From Antarctobacter heliothermus (GTDB lineage Bacteria > Pseudomonadota > Alphaproteobacteria > Rhodobacterales > Rhodobacteraceae): a DNA stretch of 64,000 nt. Shown here one piece after another: positions 10,381-18,653 of the stretch (its first letter is position 1; each line of letters begins with the position of its first letter). A program made the position numbers and the translations under genes. Below the pieces are notes generated by a model. That model was not told where the DNA came from. It searched no databases and saw only the letters and a program-made list of their open reading frames with translations. The stretch lies in the NCBI RefSeq assembly GCF_900188425.1, contig NZ_FZON01000019.1, positions 1 to 64,000 on the forward strand. Direction: 5' to 3'.

Positions 10381-11930
10381 AGGCTCTCCAGAAAGGCGAT
10401 CAGGGCGGCGCGGTCGGGCGCGGGCATGGCAGCCACGCTGTCGCGGTGCAGCTGCGCCTCACCACCGTGCCAGAGGATCGCCTCCAGCAACGATCGCGCG
10501 CGGCCATCGTGCAGATAGGTGCCATGCCCCGAGACCTGCGGCGTCAATCCGATCCCCCACAGCGGCGGGGTGCGCCATTCGGTGCCGGTGGCGCGCGCCT
10601 CCGGGCGGTGATCGGCCAGACCCTCGCCCATGTCGTGCAGCAGCATGTCGGTGTAGGGCCAGATCAGCTGAAAGCTGTGTTCGGCGCGGTCCTCCATCCG
10701 ATGGGTGACAAAGGCGGGCTGGTGACAGTCCACGCAGCCGGTGCCGTAAAAGATCTCCTTGCCGCGCAACACCTGCGGGGCCTCCACATTGCGGCGGGCG
10801 GGCACGCCAAGGTTGCGGCTGTAAAAACTGACGAGGTCCAGCCCCTCGGCGTCGACCTCGAACACGCGGTCATCGCCATCGCCGTGCGGTGCTGACCGGC
10901 AATTGGCCTCTGCCTCGGTGCATTCTCCCCAACCGGCGGGGAACAGCGGTGTGGAAATGCCGATGTCGCCGGAAAAGGCGGCAGCGCTTTGATGGCGGAT
11001 CGTGGGGGCCCCGGCCTTGAGTCCGAAGCGGCCCAGCATGGGCATGTCGTATTCGTTTGACCAGACCACGTTGGCGCGGCCCGAAATGCCGTCGCCGTTG
11101 GTATCCAGCGGATCGGCCAGTTCAAGGATGTCCGCCGCAGGCACCGCCTCCAGCAGGCCAAGGCCGATCATCTGGGGGGCGACACGCGGGCTGAGCATGG
11201 CATCGGGGTGCAGCGCGCCATAGCCAAGATCGGCGGCGGTATAGGTCGGCTTGCGCAGCGACGCGACCTCGCCGCCCTCAAGCGGCACGTCGATCTCTTC
11301 ATAGTCGACCTGCAGGCGGTATTCGGCGGCATGGCCGGGCAGGCTGAAATCCTGCAACTGGCGGCCATAGGTCGGGTCGGGTGCGGTGGCGATGAAATCC
11401 TGTATCTGGGGGATCATGTCGTCGGGGCCGCCCGGCACCGAGACACGCAGGAACATCGACACGGCATCGTCCTGCGGATTTGCGGGCGCATGGCCGCGCC
11501 CGTCCTTGATATGACAGCGCTGGCAAGAGCGGGCGTTGTACAGAGGCCCCAATCCGTCAGAGGCAAGGGTCGAAGAGGGCGACGACACCCAGAGCTTGCG
11601 GAACAGGCCATTGCCGACCTTGAAATTCAGCTCTCCCTCAAAGTCGAGGCTGGCCGAGGGCAGGGAAAAGGCGTTGGCGTCCGGGGTCACACGCACGGTG
11701 GCGGCGCCGGCGGGCTTGTCCTCGAACCGTTGCGGCACATCAAACGAGGCTGGCGGGGCCAGCACGCGGGCGATGCGGGCGGTTTCCTCTGTCGTGCGGG
11801 GGAGGAAGTTGAGGTGCGGTTCGTCCAATGGCCCCGCCGATGCGGCAGAGCCAAAAGCCGCCGCGACAAGCGCGGCGGCGGAGAGATGCCAGGCGGGGGA
11901 CGCCCGGTGACGGTGGTGACACAAACCCAT
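10377..11930 (-). CDS. Di-heme oxidoreductase (DHOR) family c-type cytochrome
   Basis: The 517-residue protein has a signal peptide ending in 'AAAFGSAASA' and two c-type heme sites, 'CQRCH' in the N-terminal third and 'CVDCH' about two thirds along, followed by a 'LRGKEIF'-type cytochrome c fold. This is the DHOR (DUF1111) family, often annotated as thiol oxidoreductase and found with imelysins in iron-uptake operons. It probably acts as a periplasmic redox partner, perhaps reducing or oxidising iron; that is inference. The ATG at 11930 has GGAG upstream and gives a sensible signal peptide; a start 66 bases earlier would overlap the preceding imelysin gene and is less likely. Confidence 0.92.
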   Translation of the reverse strand: MGLCHHRHRASPAWHLSAAALVAAAFGSAASAGPLDEPHLNFLPRTTEETARIARVLAPPASFDVPQRFEDKPAGAATVRVTPDANAFSLPSASLDFEGELNFKVGNGLFRKLWVSSPSSTLASDGLGPLYNARSCQRCHIKDGRGHAPANPQDDAVSMFLRVSVPGGPDDMIPQIQDFIATAPDPTYGRQLQDFSLPGHAAEYRLQVDYEEIDVPLEGGEVASLRKPTYTAADLGYGALHPDAMLSPRVAPQMIGLGLLEAVPAADILELADPLDTNGDGISGRANVVWSNEYDMPMLGRFGLKAGAPTIRHQSAAAFSGDIGISTPLFPAGWGECTEAEANCRSAPHGDGDDRVFEVDAEGLDLVSFYSRNLGVPARRNVEAPQVLRGKEIFYGTGCVDCHQPAFVTHRMEDRAEHSFQLIWPYTDMLLHDMGEGLADHRPEARATGTEWRTPPLWGIGLTPQVSGHGTYLHDGRARSLLEAILWHGGEAQLHRDSVAAMPAPDRAALIAFLESL

Positions 11931-11949
11931 GGCGATGGCTCCGGGGAGG

Positions 11950-13227
11950 TTACTGGAATACGGCGTCGGGATCGTCGAGGCTGTCAGAGCCTTCAAAGGC
12001 GATGGACCCCGCGCCCAACGTCGCGACCACGCGTTCGATGCTGCGGGTCTGGTCGATCAGCCCGTCGACGCCGCCCATGATCAGCGCCTCACCGGCGGTC
12101 GAGGCGCGATCCAGCATCATGTCATAGCGGAAACCGGCCTCTGCCGCGCTTTTGATCCGGGCCAGCGCCATCATGGTGCCCGCCAGCTTTGTCTTCATCT
12201 CTGTGTCCAGCGCCGGGTCGGTTTCGGCCACCAGGTCGGACAGCGACGGGCCAGAGATCAGCGTGCCGTCGATGCGGATATATTCGCCCAGATAGACGTT
12301 CTGCACGCCCAGACCGTCGTAGTAATGGCTGTTGTGGGTGTTGTCAGAGAAGCAGTCGTGCTCTTCCTCCGGGTCGTTCAACATCAGGCCCAGACGCATC
12401 CGTTCGCCCGCCTGTTCACCGTAGGACAGCGATCCCATGCCGGTCAGCATCGCGGTGATGCCTGCGGCCTCGTCGGCCAGGATCTGGGTCCGCGCGGCAC
12501 CGCCCTCGGCCCATTGTGCCGCCATCCAGTCCAGATCCGACACCAGCAGTTCAGTCGCGGCGCGCAGGTAGTCGCCCCGGCGGTCGCAATTGTCGTGGGT
12601 GCAGGCGTCGCCCTGCGCGTAGTCGGTCCAGGGGCGGTTGCCCGCACCGGCCGCGTGGCCGTTCAGATCCTGACCCCAGAGCAGAAATTCGATGGCGTGA
12701 TAGCCGGTGGCCACGTTCGCCTCGATCCCGTCGGCCTCGTGCAGGGTGTCGGACAGTAGGGCGGGGGTGATGTCGGTCGCGTCGACAGTTGTGCCGGACA
12801 GTGGCAGGTCGGTCGAGGCGATGACGTTCAGCGCGGCAAAGGCGTTCTCATCGGTCGGGCCGCCATAGGACAGGTCGACATAGTCGATCAGACCCTCGTC
12901 CAGCGGCCAGGCGTTCACCTTGCCCTCCCAGTCGTCGACGATGGCATTGCCGAACCGGAAGACCTCGCTTTGCTGATAGGGCACGCGCGCGGCGAGCCAT
13001 GCGGCCTTGGCTGTTTGCAGCGCCTCTGCCGACGGCGTGGCGATCAGCGCATCAACCGCGGTGCGCAGGCGCTGGGCGGCGATCAGGCTGTCGGCGTAGG
13101 TGGCCTGGGCGATGTCGGCGTAGGTGTTCAGCACATCGGCCTTTGCGGTTTCGGCGGTGGCGGCGCTGCCGATACCTGCGCAAAGGGCAAGCGCGTTGGC
13201 GGCGGTCAGGGTATTCAAGCGTGTCAC
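11950..13227 (-). CDS. Imelysin family (M75) periplasmic iron-regulated protein
   Basis: This 425-residue protein starts with a signal peptide ('NALALCAGIGSAATAETAKA') and keeps the canonical GxHxxE motif in 'TGYHAIEFLLWGQDLNG'. It also carries the helical repeats of IrpA/EfeO-like imelysins. It would bind iron, or an iron-loaded partner, in the periplasm. The C-terminal third includes a second conserved block rich in Met ('MKTKLAGTMMALARIKSAAE'). It follows the 156-residue gene by 24 bases and precedes DHOR by 19. It is longer than the second imelysin and is probably the main metal-binding one. Confidence 0.92.
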   Translation of the reverse strand: MTRLNTLTAANALALCAGIGSAATAETAKADVLNTYADIAQATYADSLIAAQRLRTAVDALIATPSAEALQTAKAAWLAARVPYQQSEVFRFGNAIVDDWEGKVNAWPLDEGLIDYVDLSYGGPTDENAFAALNVIASTDLPLSGTTVDATDITPALLSDTLHEADGIEANVATGYHAIEFLLWGQDLNGHAAGAGNRPWTDYAQGDACTHDNCDRRGDYLRAATELLVSDLDWMAAQWAEGGAARTQILADEAAGITAMLTGMGSLSYGEQAGERMRLGLMLNDPEEEHDCFSDNTHNSHYYDGLGVQNVYLGEYIRIDGTLISGPSLSDLVAETDPALDTEMKTKLAGTMMALARIKSAAEAGFRYDMMLDRASTAGEALIMGGVDGLIDQTRSIERVVATLGAGSIAFEGSDSLDDPDAVFQ

Positions 13228-13251
13228 TGTCAGGTGTCCTTTTGGTCGTCG

Positions 13252-13722
13252 TTAGTGAAGAGAGTGGCGGGGTGGGACGGGGGCGGTCCGTCTGTCGGCA
13301 AGGGTCATCTTTCGAAGCGCAAAGCCGACCTCCTGGGCCAGCCCGGTGAGGGACATGGCCATGTCCGGGCGCACCAGCGTCATGGCCAGCAACATGGCAT
13401 CCTCACGCTGGCCGGCGCTGGCGTAGCCGATGAAGGTGGCAAAGCAGGATTCGTCGGCGCCCAGGCATTTGCAGCTGACATGGTGGCGCATCAGCGGTCG
13501 CCGCCCGTGCCGGGCGCAGAGATCGCACAGCGATTCGAACGCGCCAAGGGCGTGGCGGCCCTGCGCTGGTCCCAGATGGCGCGCGAAATCGCTCCAGACC
13601 TGGGTACGGGCCTCGGCTCCGTCACACCAAAGCCGCAGGTACAGCACTGCGCCTGCCTCGACCGGGGCCAGTTCTGACAGGTAGCCGACGGGCGCACCGC
13701 CTCTGTGTGCTGGGTCGCTCAT
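13252..13722 (-). CDS. Conserved Cys/His-containing protein of the hemP-imelysin operon
   Basis: I cannot name this 156-residue protein. It has no signal peptide. A Cys/His-rich stretch at about 66-88 ('CDLCARHGRRPLMRHHVSCK', then C and, nine residues on, another C) could bind a metal or an Fe-S cluster. Its ATG overlaps the stop of hemP (ATGA), so it is translated with hemP and precedes the imelysin, which points to a cytoplasmic role in iron or heme handling. The C-terminal half is helical. Confidence 0.72.
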   Translation of the reverse strand: MSDPAHRGGAPVGYLSELAPVEAGAVLYLRLWCDGAEARTQVWSDFARHLGPAQGRHALGAFESLCDLCARHGRRPLMRHHVSCKCLGADESCFATFIGYASAGQREDAMLLAMTLVRPDMAMSLTGLAQEVGFALRKMTLADRRTAPVPPRHSLH

Positions 13723-13973
13723 TTGGTGAGGATCAGCTTACCCGCGCGGGTGATGCGCAGGGTGTACACTTGGTCGGCCAGGCGGATGCGGGCAAGTCCG
13801 CCGCCGTCAGTCAAAGTGCGCGCATCATAGAGGGGCAGGGGGTCCGGGGCGGCGGCCTGTGTGGACTGGGCTGCAATGGAGAGACGCATGGGGGCGTCCT
13901 GTGGTTGCGGATGGGTGCATTGGCGGCCGGATTGGGGGGCACCGGATCGGGCGAGTAGACTGGCAAGCGGCAT
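13719..13973 (-). CDS. hemP: Hemin uptake protein HemP
   Basis: The C-terminal 36 residues are the HemP signature: 'YDARTLTDGG', then 'VYTLRITRAGKLILTK' at the very end. The strong AGGAGG six bases before the ATG at 13973 makes this the likely start and gives 84 residues, longer than the usual HemP of about 45-60. An internal ATG at 13889 would give a 56-residue product of normal size but has a weaker site. HemP-type peptides accompany heme and iron uptake genes and are iron repressed. It is the first gene of the leftward iron operon. Confidence 0.85.
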   Translation of the reverse strand: MPLASLLARSGAPQSGRQCTHPQPQDAPMRLSIAAQSTQAAAPDPLPLYDARTLTDGGGLARIRLADQVYTLRITRAGKLILTK

Positions 13974-14058
13974 CAAGGACCTCCTGGTGTCAGGGTTTTG
14001 GAGTGGCTGGTCCCGAACTCAGGGGGCTGGCTGGTGTGAATCAAAGGTGACTTTTTCA

Positions 14059-14078
14059 GTCGGAATTGTCAATCCGAC
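14059..14078 (-). promoter_or_regulatory. Operator-like inverted repeat and -35 upstream of hemP
   Basis: GTCGGA and TCCGAC form 6-bp arms around 8 bases. Reading leftward toward hemP, a perfect TTGACA -35 hexamer (14067-14072) lies inside the repeat, about 95 bases before the hemP start. No good -10 box is visible at normal spacing. The layout suits repression by an iron regulator (Irr, RirA or Fur type), but I cannot assign which. Confidence 0.4.
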
Positions 14079-14163
14079 AAATACAGTCAGATTTCAGGGT
14101 TGCGGATGCTTTCTCTGACAGGTGCGTTCGGGACTGGGTCTTGCGGGCTGTGATTGCCTGGAC

Positions 14164-16167
14164 CTAGGCCGCTGGCAGCCAGACCCGGAAACACGCCCCG
14201 CCGTCCGGGGCATTGGTGGCGGTGATCAGCCCACCGGCGCGTTGCACCAGCGTTTGCGAGATCGACAGGCCAAGCCCGGTGCCCTCGCCGTGTTTGGTGG
14301 TGAAGAACGGATCAAACACCGCCTCTGCCATGCCGTCGGGCAGGCCCGGGCCGCTATCCTGAACGGTCAGGCAGGTGCCGTTCCGGCCATTGCGGGTCTC
14401 GGCCGACAGGCTGAGGGTCAGCGTGCCGTTTGGCCCCTCGTTTTTCCCCATGGCCTGCGCCGCGTTCATGATCAGGTTGATGATGACCTGCTGCATCTCA
14501 CCCGGATCGGCGCGCACCTCGGGCGAGGGCGCCAGCCGGGTGTCCACGGTGATCGCGCTTTTGGACAGGACGTGTTCGACCAGCGTCAGGCAATCCTCGA
14601 CCAGCGGCGTCAGCGACACGACGTCGTCATAGGCGTGGAACTCTCCGGGCCGGGCGAATTGCAGCAGCTTGCCCACCATCGCGTCGATCCGCGCGACCTG
14701 ACGGTCAACAAGGTCCAGCTCTGTCTTGACCGCCGCCGCCTTGTCGCCCAGCGTTTCGCGGATCACGTCCACATTGCCCTGGATGACCGCGACCGGATTG
14801 TTGATCTCATGCGCCACACCGGCGGTGATTTCCCCGATCGATGCGAGTTTCTCGTTCATCACCAGTTGGCGGTAAGTCTCTTCCAGTTTTGCGTTGGCCT
14901 CTCGCAGTTCGGCCGTGCGTTCCTCGACCCGCATGTTCAGTTCATTGCCCCAGGCGCGCAGGCGGGCGTCGCGGTCCTGTACCTGTCCCAGCAGGTCATC
15001 CAGATGCGCCGCCACCTGTCCGATCTCGTCGCGCGCGCCGACATCGCCGTAGCGCGCCGACAGGTCGCCCGCCCCCACCTGTTGCATGGTGCGCGTGATC
15101 CGCTCCAACGGGGCAAAGATGCCGCGCGCCAGCGTCAGGAACAGCGGCACCGACAGGATCAGAACCCCGACAAAAGCCGCCAGCATCCACAACACCGCGC
15201 GCCGCTTGGCCGCCGCAAAGGGGGCCTCGAGAAAGCCGACATAGAGCATCCCGACACGCTCACCAAAGCTGTCGGTCACCGGCAGATACCCCGAAATGTA
15301 CCAGTCATTCACCACAAAGGCCCGGTCGAGCCAGGTCGTGCCGTCGTCCAGAACCGCTTGTCGGACCACCGCAGACACGCGGGTGCCCAGGGCGCGCACA
15401 TCCTCGAACAGGCGCACATTGGTCGAGACGCGCACGTCCTCCAGGAACAGGGTTGCGGTGCCCTGACGTTCGCCCCCGGTGACGGGGTTGAGGTAGACCA
15501 GCGCGTTGATCGTGTCGATGAATTGCAGGTTGCGGTTCAACAAGATGCCGCCGACCAGCACGCCTTGCCCGCCATCCAGCGCCACCGGGGCGGCGGAATG
15601 GACCACCATGCCGCGATCCTCGATGGTGCGGTTGGTGGGGACGGCGGCCTCTGTCTCGATCAGGGGGATGCGGGCGCGCAGGTCCAGTTGGCCGGGAAAG
15701 GCGGCCAGTTCTGCGCCTGAAAAGATGTCGATTTCCGTCGCCGGTTGGCCGTTCAGTCCGGCGACGATCACCGGCCAGCGTGAAGGCGCGCCAATGGTCT
15801 CTTCCTCTGGCAGGTAGTAGAGGAAGTCCAGCGCCAGCGCCTCGCGTTTTTCGGCAAGGTAGCTGGTCAGCGCGACCCCGTTGTCGGCCAGCACGCGGGC
15901 GAATTCGGCGCTTTCGGCGACGCCGGTCAGCTCATCCCCCGTCGTCGTCATGATGCGGGCAAGATACTGTTCCGCGATGCGCAGGTCTGAATCCACATTG
16001 GCGATCAGCAGCGCGTCGTAATCGCTGGTCCAGCGTGTCATTCCCAGGATCAGCAACAGCGGCATCAGCACTGTCAGGGGGGCCAGCGCCAGAACAAGCA
16101 GGCGCAGGCGTACCGAGGACGCGCGCCAAGGCGCACGCCGGGGGCGATCAGTCGTCGAGCGATCCAT
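14164..16167 (-). CDS. Membrane sensor histidine kinase with periplasmic sensor domain
   Basis: The 667-residue kinase has a TM helix near 20-45 ('LLVLALAPLTVLMPLLLILG'), then a periplasmic region of about 270 residues of the double Cache type. A second TM ('AVLWMLAAFVGVLILSVPLF'), HAMP and a coiled coil follow. The dimerisation domain carries the phospho-accepting His in 'GVAHEINNP', and the ATPase domain shows 'NLIMNAAQAM', 'DSGPGLPDG' and 'GEGTGLGLSIS'. It is last in the leftward DUF6494-Mrp-ligase-DUF6505 operon and overlaps DUF6505 by 20 bases. The ATG at 16167 avoids a long overlap. Its likely partner is the NtrC-like regulator at 30421-31755; the pairing is inferred from the shared FDH locus. 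Confidence 0.88.
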   Translation of the reverse strand: MDRSTTDRPRRAPWRASSVRLRLLVLALAPLTVLMPLLLILGMTRWTSDYDALLIANVDSDLRIAEQYLARIMTTTGDELTGVAESAEFARVLADNGVALTSYLAEKREALALDFLYYLPEEETIGAPSRWPVIVAGLNGQPATEIDIFSGAELAAFPGQLDLRARIPLIETEAAVPTNRTIEDRGMVVHSAAPVALDGGQGVLVGGILLNRNLQFIDTINALVYLNPVTGGERQGTATLFLEDVRVSTNVRLFEDVRALGTRVSAVVRQAVLDDGTTWLDRAFVVNDWYISGYLPVTDSFGERVGMLYVGFLEAPFAAAKRRAVLWMLAAFVGVLILSVPLFLTLARGIFAPLERITRTMQQVGAGDLSARYGDVGARDEIGQVAAHLDDLLGQVQDRDARLRAWGNELNMRVEERTAELREANAKLEETYRQLVMNEKLASIGEITAGVAHEINNPVAVIQGNVDVIRETLGDKAAAVKTELDLVDRQVARIDAMVGKLLQFARPGEFHAYDDVVSLTPLVEDCLTLVEHVLSKSAITVDTRLAPSPEVRADPGEMQQVIINLIMNAAQAMGKNEGPNGTLTLSLSAETRNGRNGTCLTVQDSGPGLPDGMAEAVFDPFFTTKHGEGTGLGLSISQTLVQRAGGLITATNAPDGGACFRVWLPAA

Positions 16168-16627
16168 GGATGGCAAACTGGTCCAGTCCGGCGGCCTGCG
16201 CCTCGATCGTGCGGAACGCCTCTCGGACACCCGACGGGGTCAGTTCCCGCGCGACGGTGAGCAGGGTGTTGGCGTCGTGATCCTCGCACAAGTCGGCCAT
16301 ATGGGCGATTTCATCGGCGGCCACGGGGCGCGCCGCCTCGACCGAGGGGGCGCCGTAGTAGGTCACGAAATGCTGCGCCAGCAGGGTGGTCAGGGCGTCC
16401 ACCTCTGCGGGTTCCACCGAAGTCACGGCGACAAAGGTCACCCGCCCGCCGGTTTCCAACCCGAACCAGCCATTGGCAAAGGCCTGCCGCGCCTTGCCGC
16501 TCAGGTCTCCTTCGGTCCAGTTGGAGAACTCGAACCCGCCGGAGACACACCATTCGCCGGTGCGTGCGGGGCTGGCAAAGACATTCATGTCGCTTTCGTC
16601 AAAGTGGATCGCGCGGGCCAGTTTCAT
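16148..16627 (-). CDS. DUF6505 family protein
   Basis: The 159-residue soluble protein begins 'MKLARAIHFDESDMNVFASP' and contains 'GEWCVSGGFEFSNW'. I match it to the DUF6505 family that recurs next to formate dehydrogenase genes in roseobacters. No catalytic residues are evident. It overlaps the ligase-like gene by 4 bases (ATGA) and the kinase gene by 20, so it is part of one translation-coupled operon. An accessory role in cofactor maturation of the dehydrogenase is only an inference from context. Confidence 0.72.
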   Translation of the reverse strand: MKLARAIHFDESDMNVFASPARTGEWCVSGGFEFSNWTEGDLSGKARQAFANGWFGLETGGRVTFVAVTSVEPAEVDALTTLLAQHFVTYYGAPSVEAARPVAADEIAHMADLCEDHDANTLLTVARELTPSGVREAFRTIEAQAAGLDQFAIHGSLDD

Positions 16628-17334
16628 GGGGCCTCCTCCAGCAGTGAGGTCAAGGGGATCAGATGGGTGGTTTCCGTGTCGCGCAGCAACATTCCAAAAT
16701 CCTCATCCACGCCCAGAAAGGTGCCGGGGCGGCCATCCTGCACCACGGTCTCCCCCATGCCATGGGCCAGACCACGCCATTCCGCATGCAGCGGTTTGGT
16801 GCCTTCCTCCTCCCAGCGGGCGATCCAGTTCAGCGCGTGCCGCGCCCAGGATTCCACCAGCCTGCCGGAATCGACATCGGCGCAGCCTTCTTCATAGAGC
16901 GCGGTCTGGTCGGGGACGTCGCCGGGCACCGCCGACAGGATCAACGGCAGGTCAAAGCCCACCACCAGCCAGTCGGGTACGGCGGTGGGATCCTGCGTTG
17001 CCGCGCATACGCGGAAGGCCCCGCAGGAGGCGCCGTTGATCAGAATGCCGCCCGCCCAGGCCAGATGCACCGCCACCTCGGGCGGGGCCAGCGCGCCAAG
17101 GGCGTTCTGGAACCCGACACCGCAGAGCGGCAGCATCGCCATCGCCTGCGCCAGCGGTACTTCGGGCGCAAAGACCAGCGCCGCACCCATGCGGTCCGCG
17201 GCGGTGCGGTAACACACCAGCCCCGCGTCGCAGCCCCGAACCGCGCGCATCACCGCGCCGTCGAACGGATCACCGCCGACCTCTTCGCCGCTCATGGCGG
17301 GAGGAAAGGTCAGCGGTTCCGGCGACAGGCTCAT
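16624..17334 (-). CDS. Biotin/lipoate A/B protein ligase family protein (DUF4444)
   Basis: This 236-residue protein has the fold of biotin/lipoate ligases in its first 165 residues ('ALVFAPEVPLAQAMAMLPLC', 'VHLAWAGGILINGASCGAFR', 'WLVVGFDLPLIL'). It carries a short C-terminal DUF4444 domain ('LHAEWRGLAHGMGETVVQDG'). In the C-terminal part 'GTFLGVDEDFGMLLRD' resembles the BirA C-terminal domain. The classic GRGRxxR loop of active BirA is not seen, so the substrate may differ. It lies between Mrp and DUF6505 with 4-base overlaps. A role in loading a cofactor onto an FDH-linked protein is plausible but unproven. Confidence 0.82.
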   Translation of the reverse strand: MSLSPEPLTFPPAMSGEEVGGDPFDGAVMRAVRGCDAGLVCYRTAADRMGAALVFAPEVPLAQAMAMLPLCGVGFQNALGALAPPEVAVHLAWAGGILINGASCGAFRVCAATQDPTAVPDWLVVGFDLPLILSAVPGDVPDQTALYEEGCADVDSGRLVESWARHALNWIARWEEEGTKPLHAEWRGLAHGMGETVVQDGRPGTFLGVDEDFGMLLRDTETTHLIPLTSLLEEAP

Positions 17335-18407
17335 GCCACGCCCCGGGCGACCAGCGCCTGTGCGATGGCATGGAATGCCTGCGCCTGTGCACTGTCAGGC
17401 TGGCTGGCCACGATGGGCGCCCCGCCATCCGAGGCCAGCCGGATTTGCAGGTCCAGCGGCACCTCGGCCAGCAGGGGCACGCCTAGTTTGGCCGCCTCTG
17501 CGGCGACACCGCCGTGGCCAAAGACATGTTCCTCATGGCCGCAGTTGGAACAGATATGCGTGCTCATGTTTTCCACCATACCAAGGATCGGCACCTTGAG
17601 CTGGTTGAACATGTCGATCCCCTTGCGCGCGTCCAACAACGCCACGTCCTGCGGCGTACTGACCACCACCGCGCCGTCGATCTGGAATTTTTGCGACAGG
17701 GTCATCTGCACGTCGCCGGTGCCGGGCGGCAGATCGACGATCAGCACGTCCAGCGCGCCCCATTGCACCTGATTCATCATCTGCTGCAACGCGCCCATCA
17801 GCATCGGACCGCGCCAGACCACCGCCTGATCCTCATTGGTCATCAGGCCGATCGACATCATGGTGACGCCGTGGTTGCGCAACGGCAGGATGGTCTTGCC
17901 ATCGGGCGAGGCAGGGCGGCCAGAGACGCCCAGCATGCGGGGCTGTGACGGTCCGTAGACATCCGCATCCAACAGTCCCACGCGCCGCCCCTGCGCGGCC
18001 AGCGCACAGGCAAGGTTGGACGACACGGTGGATTTGCCCACGCCGCCCTTGCCGCTGGCAATGGCGATGATGTGGTCGACGCCGGGGATCCTTTGCGGGC
18101 CGGTCGGGTCGGCCTTTTTCTTCAGGCCCAGATCCGGCGGCGGGGCCTTTTCCGCGTGGCCGGTCAGCACGATGGCGACCTTGTCCACACCCGTCAGGGC
18201 GCGCAGTTTGGTCTCTGCCTCGGCCTTGACCGCCTCATAGGCCTTGGCGTGCTGCGGCGCGATTTCCATCACAAAGCGCACCGTGCCGCCCTCGACGTTC
18301 AGCGCCCGCATCACGCCGCTGGCAACGATGTCGCTGCCCGCTACCGGGTCGGTGATGCCTTTGAGTACCTCCAGGACGGCCTCGCGTCCCAATGCCACGT
18401 CGGTCAT
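17331..18407 (-). CDS. apbC: Mrp/ApbC (NBP35-type) Fe-S cluster carrier ATPase
   Basis: The 358-residue protein begins with a DUF59/MIP18-like domain of about 90 residues. The Mrp P-loop ATPase follows, with deviant Walker A 'GKGGVGKST' near 120, 'LLDADVYGPSQPRMLG' and 'VDLPPGTGDVQMTLSQ', and the cluster-binding pair 'CSNC' near 280. It would deliver [4Fe-4S] clusters in the cytoplasm, and here it probably serves the many Fe-S centres of the formate dehydrogenase and polyferredoxin encoded nearby. It overlaps DUF6494 upstream and the ligase downstream by 4 bases each. The gene may also be the cell's general Mrp. Confidence 0.93.
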   Translation of the reverse strand: MTDVALGREAVLEVLKGITDPVAGSDIVASGVMRALNVEGGTVRFVMEIAPQHAKAYEAVKAEAETKLRALTGVDKVAIVLTGHAEKAPPPDLGLKKKADPTGPQRIPGVDHIIAIASGKGGVGKSTVSSNLACALAAQGRRVGLLDADVYGPSQPRMLGVSGRPASPDGKTILPLRNHGVTMMSIGLMTNEDQAVVWRGPMLMGALQQMMNQVQWGALDVLIVDLPPGTGDVQMTLSQKFQIDGAVVVSTPQDVALLDARKGIDMFNQLKVPILGMVENMSTHICSNCGHEEHVFGHGGVAAEAAKLGVPLLAEVPLDLQIRLASDGGAPIVASQPDSAQAQAFHAIAQALVARGVA

Positions 18408-18595
18408 TCCTGCCCCTTGATCTCGCCCGTGACCTCATGGCTCAGGCCCAGTTCGGGGATGGTGATGACGGCCTTGACGGGGAACGCCTTGCCGCCGGTA
18501 TCGGCGTTGCGCATCGCCTCTTCGATGGCCTGCTGCGAGGTCACGCCGACCTGTTTGAGGAACTTGCGCATCGACATGTTGAAATCGTCGCTCAT
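18404..18595 (-). CDS. DUF6494 family small protein
   Basis: The 63-residue protein ('MSDDFNMSMRKFLKQVGVTS' to 'HEVTGEIKGQE') matches the DUF6494 family of FDH-associated proteins. It is the first gene of the leftward operon with Mrp, the ligase, DUF6505 and the kinase, and overlaps mrp by 4 bases. No motif gives a function. The N-terminal half is helical and the second half looks like two beta strands. Confidence 0.72.
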   Translation of the reverse strand: MSDDFNMSMRKFLKQVGVTSQQAIEEAMRNADTGGKAFPVKAVITIPELGLSHEVTGEIKGQE

Positions 18596-18653
18596 CTTTT
18601 CAATTCTCCTGTTTCATTTGACGCACCAAGGGACAGGGGCCTAGCATATCCCC

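Noticed and set aside
14122-15720. A 532-codon plus-strand frame over the histidine kinase gene
   Set aside because: The minus-strand kinase has every HK motif; the antisense product is Arg/His/Gln-rich and unlike any family.
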